Shown here piece by piece: positions 48,501 to 60,500 of a stretch of 64,000 nt of DNA; position 1 is the first letter of the stretch, and the number at the start of each line of letters is the position of its first letter. A program made the position numbers and the translations under genes. The notes under the pieces are model-generated. The model was not told where the DNA came from, ran no database searches, and saw only the letters and a program-made list of their open reading frames with translations. This stretch comes from Paragordius varius. Taxonomy: Eukaryota; Nematomorpha. The stretch covers positions 4,898,001 through 4,962,000 of the forward strand of contig OZ176056.1 in NCBI GenBank assembly GCA_964247055.1, given 5' to 3'.

Positions 48501-51500
48501 AGGTCGATTATTCCTATCTCTACTACTATATGAGTGATAATAATTGCCATATTTATTTCGTTTAGTTACAAGACTATCCTTATTTTTTGGAGATGTCCCA
48601 CTAGATATTTGATCAGTTAATGAACCGCCTAGAGTTAAAAAAATTATGGGTTTCTGTTTAATGATTGATACAGTCAATCGACCTTTGCACTACGTGAAAT
48701 TGCAACTATACATATTACGACTTGCATGAATTTAATTGTTTTAACAAAAAAATGAAAAAAAAATCGGCCAATTTTCTCGATTAAAAAATATATTTTAAGC
48801 AAATATTTAAGTTTTACCATCATACCAATATAATACTAAATTTAAATTCTATTTTATTTGCCATGTAAAATTTTCAAAGGCTCTCAAACCTAAAAAGAGA
48901 TTAAAAAAACTATAAAATCATATATTTTACGATAATAATTTTTGGCAGCCGAATTTGGTATGTTGGATTGCGTAGAATTTTTTGGCGATAATTTTATCCA
49001 AGGATATGTGTTACTATCTCCATTTTTAGGCTCATTGTAAAAACTTGGATCCATTGTAGTATTCATATATTTTTCCAAAATTGGTTTTGGTTGTCTCCTT
49101 AATAAGCGGGAATAATCTGTCGGTGTTAATACTTGGGAAGATTGCACCATTCTTCTAAAAAAAGATGTATGGCATTAATTTGACACCACTAAAAAGTGAT
49201 CAGTTTTAAAATAAGAATTTTGCAAATTATCGTTTATAATATTAATGATGAAAATAGCTTTGTTTTATCTGGTAGATGGAAAAAGAAAACTTATCCAAGA
49301 ATTTTTTTCAATATATGATTCTAAAATTATTAATATTGTATTAGATTTAGATCTTTTATAATCTTCCTAATAGTATTATTTTAATAGATTGCAGACTTAA
49401 TTAATTCAAAATAGAAATGGAAAAAGAATTGAAAAACTGTTTCAAAGTTAGTCAAAAATTAAAGTCCTATATATAACTTTGTTAAATAATATCAAATTAG
49501 TAAAGAAAATATCGATTAATTTTTGTATATTTATAAATTCTCTTAAACAGGACTACTATAAAAAACAATTAAATACCATTTAGCACAAGTTAGTATGTTT
49601 GTAGCAACACAAAAAAATAAGATTTTATGTAAAACCGTTGCCCCATAATTAACATATGGGCCATAGATTTTCAACAATGTTGCTTTTAATTAAAAAATTA
49701 ACCTATATAAAGATAAAAAAATGGTTCGTTTTTAAATAACTTAAATACCTTACCTATCTCCCATTCCAGGATGATGTGTGATTTTATTGTCGTCCAACAA
49801 CAAATTCATAAATTCATCATGTTGCGGTGGTCGCATTTTGGGCGAAGGACACGTTTCAAAATAGCGACCTGAAATATCTCTGTTACTACGTTCTGTGAAA
49901 TCATTCAAACCCAATAAACTTTCACAACTACTGCCCAAGAACCAATCGGAACGAGCTTTCATAGTTTGGAACCATTTAAGTTTTGTCGTTGATGATGATA
50001 ATAAACCCATAGTATTAATATCATTATTATAATCAACATGATGATGGCTTTCAATAGTACTTTTAATAGGGACATTGTAATCAAACGTTTCTTGACCTGA
50101 TACCATATTATCTGTAATGGGTTGACTTATTTGAACCGTTTCTGTTTGGAGATTAGACGGTTTTAACTCTATAGATTTATTGTTCAAAGCAACAGAGTCC
50201 CTACTTTTTGAAGGTAAGCGTAAACTTCGAAAAATATTATTTGTCCCCATGTAATTACCCAGGGACCGACGATTTTGTGTACGTAAATTGGTACCGCCGT
50301 TATCTGTATTGTTAAATCAAAAATGTATTAATATATATATTTATAAATGTATGCATGTGAAAACTTACCAATGATATTTTGCACAAAATATTTAACATGT
50401 TGATTTCAAGTTAACACAAATAATAACAAAACAAATATAATGTATTTATTGTAAAATATTTGTTATGATTATACATAATGATATATATTTATAACGATCA
50501 AAAAGGTTTCTTTTAATATACCATAAAAACCGTTCTTTTTCCAAAATCGAAAAAAAGCAAACTTAACTTACAACGTTTTAAAATTGCATTTATTGAACAA
50601 TCAATACAAAAGTGACATAAATGGGTAATATAATCGAACAAAAACACATGAAATTAAAATTGTTTTCGAATTTAATTTCGATTCAGAATCATGTTCCACA
50701 AATTTCTTTCAATCAAATGATTTTTGATTTTTTTACATAAGGTTAAACATTTTATAATGTTATATATCAGGCAAAAATTGAAACAATATAATAAATAAAG
50801 TTTTTCTAATTCTATATTATATTTTTAAGTTTGACAACGATTACTTATAGTAAGCGACAATTCATTTCAATAAATTCATTTAATTATTGAAAAAATTCCT
50901 CAAAAGATAAAATAAAGTTAGATCCCATGAAAAAATCAATTAAATACCCTATTCTTTAAAAACCGCGTTTTGGCTGCGAAAAACTGAACGTTTCGAAAAC
51001 TAATATTATAAATAGGCTATTAATTAGCCAACCATAAACCCTTTAAAGGTTATATAGTAAATGTATTACCTTTATTTGTGCCACCACTGCCCATGTAAGA
51101 TGAATGTCGAAAACTTACACGTTTTAGTTTAGAACGAGCATCAGCTAGTATTTGTTTAAAGCCATTAACAGACCCATTCCCAGTTAAACCATTTTTCGCC
51201 TGAGGTGGGCCATGTGAATTCTTTTGCAAGGGGACAGGGATGTTTTTCAAATTCTAGGATACGAAAAATTTATAATTATTTCCACAATATTAAAGAATAT
51301 ATTATATATCTAGATTTGAGTAGGTTCTGTGACCGCTTATAAAATAACCAACGAAATAAACATATATAAATATAAAAATGGTAAGTAACTTATATCAAAT
51401 GTAAAATATGTTGGATCATTTAATTCATTGAATACATTAAAACTATATTATGCAGCATATATCAGACATTTGTGGATGATAATTGACTGCATTCATAAGC

Positions 51501-54500
51501 GGTTAAATCAGGTTATAATTTTTAACCAGTGCCTAAAAAGACGTTACATAAAATTTGTATATTTTTGTTTAATTTAAAAGTGTATTATACAGATATATTC
51601 CAAATCTAAAATAGTAGATAGACTGACCAGTTAATCAATAATAACCAATTTGAACGCTTATGGCAGTTTTTTGCATAATTGGTTTAACATTTTACACTAT
51701 ATACTTACGACTAATTATTAAAAAATATTCATATCTTTAACACAATATGTATATAGATATGTATGATAAACAAATTAAATTTTGATTGGTATTTTTTCGA
51801 AAAAAATCACAGTCACGGTTATAAATGCATCCCTCAGTAAAAGTCTTAAACAAACGTTTTACATTGAGAAAAGTATGAAAAAAGGGAGAACCTTTGGATA
51901 TCTAGCAGGATCTCTGTATGATCTATACAAGGCAGATAATTTGGAAAATGGTGATCCTAAACTCTTATTATTGGTTAGTATTGCGCTCGGTGACATAGAT
52001 GTAAAAAAAATGGACTTTTCAGATGCAATTTTTGCAGATTTTTCACCTACAATATGTTAAAATTTTAAAAATTTATTCCCCTATAAACAAATAATATTAA
52101 GAGTTTAAATATAAAAATAATATTACCGATTAAAGATTTTTTGGTCGAGATTGAACATGGCGTATCGTCAGTAAATGCTGTGGATGATATGTTCTGAGAA
52201 TGTGGTAAAATACTTGAATCAAACGTCTACATATTTAACATATATTATGTATAGTATGCATTTTAAAGGTTTTTTATTTCACACTATAGTTGGGCAATTC
52301 GTAACACAGTAGTGTATAAAAAAACAACAAAATGTTGAATAAACAATTTTTTCCTTTCTTACATTACTTTGTTAACTTTATTCAATATTTTTGTTGTTTT
52401 TTTCCTATATTACTGTGTTGCGAATTACCCAACTATAGTGTAAAATAAGCAACCATTAAAAAGTGTACTCTAATGTAAAAAGTATTCGCATTTAATCATA
52501 AAAAAAGGTTAATTTAAATTTGTTTCCTTATTACCGATGAAGGAATGTTTATGAGGTCTGGTTCAAAGTGCATTTCAGCGGTATTTGGTTGCTGTGTACT
52601 ACAAAGTATTTGAGATCTTTTCACAACATCTTGCACCATAGAATCGGAATCATATAATATGGACATATTCTTATGTTCATATTCACTATTTGGATAATTA
52701 GATTGTCCCAATACATGTTCTGAAGTGATAGGCGATACTATAAAATGATATTAACTAAAAAGTAAATTTTAATTAGTTATTCCTTTTTGTTTTGTCTTAA
52801 CTTTGTTCATATTTAAAGATGAACTATTTTTTTAATGTGATTAATTTTAAAAAGCGATTTTCTTTGAAAATACACATACTATATCAATAAAAAATATAAA
52901 CTATAATTAATTATAACAAACTAATAAAAACAAAATCCTTATCTTATTTTAGTCAACTCGATTTAATTTTTATAACTAACGAAATTATATAAATGTAATT
53001 TAGAGCGTTTTCTATACAGGGTTAGACAACCATAAAATAGAAAATAAAATAAGCATTTTAAAAGGTAAAAAATACATAATGTTGTATAATAAGAAAAAAT
53101 AATATTTAGCTCCGGTTCCAATCCCTTGTTTTTTATTAAGTAATTTTAAATAATTTATTCATAATAGGATTTATGTGGAATTAAAAATTTTATTTAAATA
53201 AAACACTAAAACAAAAAATATGTTTAAACAGAAAAAAAAACTTTTTAATGGAATGTCAGTAGGGGATTGAGATAATTTGTTTGTGATAGCAACCGAATAT
53301 GATTGAGAAGGTGTTCCATATATTTTACCTTAATAAATATATTAAACAAATAATTGTATGTTAAAAAAATATTTAACTATCAAAATTTTATTTAAAAAAT
53401 AATTTGACGTTATCGAGTTAGTTAATTATATATACATTTAGTCATGAATATTTTTAATAAGAGTCTCAATCTAAAATTCAGTATAAATTTAATTGCTAAA
53501 ATTAATCATTGTTTTTTATGTGAAATCCAAGTTACGTTTTCTACATATTAACTAACTAACTGGTTTTTTATAATATCCTTATAATAGGCAAATATATATA
53601 TATACCTAAATTTGTAATAATAAAAAAAATAAATAAATAATCAATTTTTAAATGAATATTAAGATAAAGCGAATGTTAAAGCCGGACATTTCCCCATATT
53701 TGGATATATTTCAAAAGGCAACCTTCACTGTAGAAATTTAACTAAATTTTACAATTACGATTCTTGTAAAAATATATTTGAAATTAAATTATATCCACAT
53801 TTACAATATAATGAATATAATATATTTTCTCGATAGATTCTATATGGAAAAAACCAAAAATTTACCTATATGTGTAGCTAAGCTTGATAATAGACCTGTA
53901 GTACAACAGGTTACAGTATTTGGCGTATTTTTTCGTGCTACACAAATTGGTGGTAAAGAATTAAAATTGCTTTTTTGCATCTCAATACCATTTTTATCAT
54001 TATTATCGTTAAAATCAATGATTGAGGATTGGTTTGGATTTAACAATAATGGTATTTGGGTAGTTGGTTCGATATGGTCAACTTCTAAATAAAATAATAA
54101 TGTAAAATATTTGAAACTTTCAATATATGAATGAATATTATTATTCATAATTGGTGAGAGGTATATCGGACAATTGAAAAGCACAATTTATATCTATAAA
54201 TGATTTGTTTAATTCAAATAAACATATTAATATTTTGTAAAATAATCAATCGACCATAATATACTACAAAATCATTTACTTTATTAAAATTAGTAATTAA
54301 CTTCTTTTATATATTAAAAAAAACAAACACAAAAATTACCCAATTTTAGACACAAATTGGACACATATAAAAGACAAAAAATCTTAAATAAATTTAATTT
54401 TTTTTTATGTGAAATATATCAAGATAATTTCTACCTTTTTTATCTTGTTTTATCATTGGTGTATTGGGGGTAAAATTATTATAAATATTATTATTTTTAA

Positions 54501-57500
54501 CATTTTGATTGTTCATATCAAGCAAACTATTCATGAGCGTACGTGTAGTGGCACTTGAAACTATGAATGCGTATTGCAAAAAAATAATACATTATATTAT
54601 TTTTAAATAAATTTCAATTATATTCTAAAAAATCTGAAAATAAATAAGATTGAGAAAGATTGGTTTTCAATTTAATTCAAAATTAAAAGGTTGCAAATTC
54701 ACTTCTAAAAAAACATTATTATGGTTTTCCATTATTGCGTTCAATTTTTGTATTTTCGGTTTCTTTTTTCGATATTTTAGCTGAGTTTTTTTTATAAAAT
54801 ATAAAAAAATATAGCCTTTGAGAAACAAATAATCCATAAAAATTAGTAAAACACTAAATTTTCTTTAAAGTTATAGGTTAACATGTATTAAGTTAATTAG
54901 GGAGCAGTTTGGAAATTGTTTCTGAAAAATTTAGGTATCAAAACCTGCTTTACTTTAATTTTTAATATAAAAAAACACATGTAAAAAATATTCTTAATTT
55001 TTAATATTTTACAAATACTATATTTTGTTGTTATTTTCGCTTATATATGTTTCATTTTAAACATACAAAAATTATATTATCAAATATTTTATATAAACTG
55101 CTATTGTTAAAGAGCATATTTTTAGAATGAGTTAAATTATCTTAATAATTAAATATTATGATAGAACACTTAAAACTATTGATTTGATTTAAACGTTAAA
55201 AAGTCAGATTATGAAACCATTGTTTCGCCTAAGAGTTAATTCTAATATATTTCCACCATTTTATATATTATTTAGTTCATATATTCTAATTTTCTAATAT
55301 ATCTGCATATTTACCAAATATTGATTATTATATCAAAATGATGTACCGTCCGTATTTATGGAATGAAATTAAATTTAAAAGTTATTTTCTTCTCCGTAAT
55401 ATAATATAGCCAATTGTCATAATTATACCTGCTGTCTGTGAAAGATAGTAAAGGGCTTGGGTTCTCTCTTTATCACAAACGGTCGATTTATAATAAAACT
55501 GCGGTTTGTGTTGTTGTAACGATTTGAGATCATATACTTTATCGTGATTATCTTTATTTTTCACACAGGATGATATAAATATATATTTATATATAATTTA
55601 AACGAAAAAATATGTACATCTAAGTAGTCCCCTCCCTCATAATAACCTTGTTTAAAAAGCGTCTAAAACTAATTTGCTCACGCTTTTAAAATCATAATCG
55701 TTTAAAGTTGAGCACACCTACCCAAAAACTCATTAATAGGATTAGGGAATGCTCATTTATTTACAAATGAAGGGAAATACTTTTAGTCGATTTTAAATTA
55801 ATTATTTTTTCAAATATCCGTAGATTATTTATATTATAATATAATTTAATTATTTAAAAAATACAATTTTATACATATATTTCTATTCAAAAATAGGGTC
55901 AAAATACGTATAATAAGAGCCATGTTATAAATAATTAAGGGGAATCAGTTTACGTAATAGAAAAATCATAAGTAATTTACCTTTATAAGGGTATAATACT
56001 GTAGTATCTTGCTTGGAATGTCTTGTATTAATAAAGTTGTTGTCATTACTAAAACCATTTTTATAAGAACCATGTTCTATCATATGATTACTATTATTGT
56101 TGTTATCATTGAATGACGGTCCACTTTTTTCTAATAAGGGTAAATGGCTATCCCCATTATTTTGTTTTATGTCAACATTTTCTTTTGTTTTTAGCGTACT
56201 GTCATTGATCGAAGTTACATCTTTACCTATAATATTTTGACTTTTTTGTAATAAACTGTTATTATTGGCAAATGATAAATTGCCTTCAGATGAAAAATTG
56301 AGACTTATGGAAGGCCATTTAATGTCATACAAAAATTCCCAATCTGGTGGTTCATCTTCGTATTCATCATCCTTTTCTGGGCTATGTGTGTTAAAAAAAT
56401 AAATTATGAAAAAATATTTAAATATTACAAAAAAAATTTGATTTATCAAAAAAAAATTATTCATATAACATAATAATTGAATTTTGACGGGTCAAAAGAT
56501 AATAATAATAATGGTTAATATATAAAACAAATGCAAAATTAGTTTTATTAAGAAATGCAATCTATTTGGTTAAATTGTGTCGCATACATATTTATAAAAC
56601 TAAAAATTGACAAATGTTTTAGGTAAAGTCCAAGCGTACTTTTATATTATAAATATAAAAATTTAAAAGTGTTATAAATTTTTGCCACCACCATCGAGAC
56701 TTTCACCCTACCCAAAACTTTCTAATGCTAAATTTTTTGTTATCATTATAAGCCAAAATGAATTAATAAATATGATTTCTTTTGCAGACAAATAGATTAT
56801 TTTAAAAGAAATTTATAATTTTTATTATATAACCCCCAAAAATTTGATTAAAACTAGGTACCCCTTTATAGTGGTATCATTAAATAATGATTTTGCCGTT
56901 TTTTGCCGTATTTTGTCCTCTTCCATTTTCATGGCTTTTTTCTTAGATTTTGCACCCAGTGTTGAGGGAAAACCGCCTTTTTCAGTTTCGTTAATAGACT
57001 GCTGCCTTGTTTCAGACGCTAAAAATTCGGTTGGTGGACATAAAAAATGTGTAGTTCCCAATTTGGGTCCTTTGGGTGTAACTGGTACGAAAGCTAGGAA
57101 TTCTAGACAAAAAGTTACAGTTACATAATATCGCTCCTCTGAAAGTAAAAAAAGGATGTAAAATAAAAAAATTTATTATAAAAATATTGGGAATTTTAGG
57201 ATTAATTGTAAATGTTTTACACAAGTTGAATATAATACAAAAAAAGCACATTTCGTGCTTCTCATTTTTAAAACTTGTATTTTACTATAGTGTAACTAAT
57301 AATTAAAACCGGCATTTATATAAAAACAAGACTCCAAATATTAATTTAATTTAGTACATGCTAATTAAAAATTACAAAAAAATACAATTTTGTTTTATGT
57401 GCATGGAAAAAACTTGATATTTTTTCATAAATTATTCATAATTGAAAAAAAAAGTTGACAATAAATTAAATCAAATATAAGTTACTTCGTTTATGTGTCG

Positions 57501-60500
57501 ATTTAGATGAACTGTGAATCAAGGGAGATTCAAAAAATTCAATGGTTACACGTGGGGCATTTCTACCGCCCAATTCAGAATTGGTAGTGGTTGGAGCAGA
57601 TCCTATATATAGACATTTTGAAAAAATATACAACATTTTTGGCACGCTTTATTTGAAAACATATCAAGCTTATTTTAAACCTATAATCATACATTTTTTC
57701 GTATTTAAACATATGTAAAATAGTTTGTTAAAACTAAATTTAATTTTTGGCCCCTAAAAGACTGACCCCTCTCATAAAGAGATTTTTTTAAACGGTGATT
57801 ATAAATTGGTTAGCTAACTAATAATAATCACCATAGACTTTTCCGATTCTTAAATGCTAGTTTTTATGATCTTTCTTTATATGGTGTAAATAATTTAAAT
57901 CTAATTACTTTATGCGTATTTTATAACCCTCTTCGCCCCATAAAAATGTCGGAAAAATGAATTAAAATTTGATCTTATAAAAAAATTATTATGCGGAACA
58001 ATAAGCCATGCATTTGTTACCACAATTTGTAATTTATTAGCAGGAATGTTCTTATTTTAAACGAATCAGGCCAATATATAATATCATACATATAAATTTG
58101 AGCATTTTCACAGAGTGTATTCCCATAATTATAAATTACATATATTTTTTTATGAAATATGTGCCAAGTTTATAATATATTAAAAGTCGAAATTATAGAT
58201 ACAAACGCCAAAACTATAAGACAAATTTTATGTAAAACTAGTATATTCTTATAAAAAACCCATATTTATCAATATAACTCATTGTTTTGCAGAATAAAGA
58301 ATGATATAATAATAATTCACCTCAATTTAAAATAGTAATTTTAAAGTTTATGTGAGAAAAATTAAAGTTGTAAAAAGTAATATGGTTGGTTGTCTTTTTT
58401 ATACACTTTGTCTGTAAATATTCGATTTTAGTGTGATATTACCCAAGTATTCTTCACCCTGGGGTGCACGGGCATCCCAATCAATCTTTTCAAGCGTTTG
58501 TGCCAAAAATTCGTATTCGCTTTGTGGAAATAGATATCTAAAATTTTAGATCAAGAAAAATTCACTATAAAAAATGATATAAAACGTAATGAATATATAT
58601 ATGTTTTAAATTCTAACAAAATCATCATCATTGGTTGAAACTGAATTGGGAATAAATCCGTAAAAGTTGTTTTCAAAACCAAAATTTATGCAAGAAATCA
58701 AAAGATAAAACTTTCATAGACGGGCATTTAAAATTGTATCAAACAACAAAAAGTTGTCGGTATGAAAAATCTAATTGTAGTTATAATTAAAAAAGCATTT
58801 AAGTAGCGCACTATTTAACACACTTCATCTAAAAAGTTATAATTTGTTAAAATTCATGGATTCAAACTAATCAACTAGTTAACCTGTTATCGACTACAAA
58901 TGTAATTATAATTAATTCAATTTTAAAATTTTAATTTTTTTCAAACAATAGTCTCAATATTTTCTATTTTTTTCAAGAATAAACAGGGATCATAAATGGC
59001 TAAGTGTTTATTTAAAAAATTAATGTCATCCAAGCCTAAGAATATAAAAATTAATATTGTAATTAGAAATGAACTTTTTACTCAATACATTACCATTAAC
59101 TCTATTTCTTATTGGGATCAAAATTTATCCATACTAAATCTGTATTATATTGATGGATAGGTCTCAAAACCAAAGTAAAAATAAAATTTAACGCCATAAT
59201 AATTATGATACCTTGTACCAAATCGATCAATGAGAAATGTTAGGAGATCGGAGGCTGCCTTAAACCTATTCAGGTCCGTCATAACTGGAACCGTTTTAGC
59301 GGAAGATGATAGGTGAGGACCTAACAAACTCGGCCCGACACTTACCCCTAAACTTTGTGCACAAATGAATATGCATTCTTTCAGGGAGGCCTCTTTGGTA
59401 TTCAGCAGTGATTCTGTCCAAGTATCAGGGTAAAAAATTAAAAATAACAATACTAAAATCGAAAATTTTGACGTACATTTTTAGAAAAACTATATAACAA
59501 TGATGCATTTTTTACCCAAAAAAAGAGAAGCAAAATATGTTTCCGACAAAAACATGTATATGATTAAATATGCGCTCAAATTACGCTTTATTGTGAAACC
59601 TAAGTTGAAAAACGCATAAATATGCGTGAATGATTAAACATTTACACTTAAATTTACCCTTTTTATGATACCTAAATAGAAAATATTTAATTAAAAACAC
59701 ACACACAAATGATAAATATTCAGCGCTCAAGTCGTTGCAAAAAAATCCAAAATAATAATATTTGTTATTAACAAACTAATTCCAATGATGCCTCTTTTGT
59801 ACATAAGAGTGATCCTGATGAAATATAAACCCAAGAAAAACGGTTATTGCGGTCCCGTTTTTAAAAAACCTCACCTAAGTTTTTTAAAAACTAATAATGA
59901 TTCGACTGAACGTTTTATTTATATCTAATTATTTTTGCTTTTATTAAAATTATTCTTATATTACTACAAATTTCACCTTATAATAAATGGGTGAAAATTA
60001 TTAAAAAAAAATTTTATATCCACTTTTTTTTAATAAAAAAAAGTATACTTTTCTTCAGAATTGGGGTAAGGGATTCAGCCTCGGCCAAAAGTTTCGTTAA
60101 TTCTGACGCAGTTTTTTCTGACTCTTGTGAACTAGAGACCAATTTCTAAAAAAATATATATTGTTTTTTTTGTATAAAAAATATCAATGATGAAAACAAT
60201 CAAATAATATATAGTTAAAATAAATGATAATCTTTTTATACAGTTAAAATAAATGATAGCGAAATATAAAAATAAATATTGTGTTTTTTTTATTTCATTA
60301 ACTTAAGCTTGCGCACTTAAAAAATATGAAACAATTATAATCTGTGGATCAAATGGATTATAAAAGGCATAATTTCTAAAAAAATTATTTTTACACATAA
60401 GAGGGTAGGGAATTATTGTATTTAAAATATGATTAAAAAATATACAGTAACGAGAGCAATTTTATTGGCTGCTTTGGTGTTTTAATTGAAAAAGGAATAC

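Noticed and set aside
51782-52060. 92-residue plus-strand open frame
   Set aside because: It overlaps exon 51892-52046 of the minus-strand gene, which has splice sites and fits the phase chain; the plus frame is a shadow.
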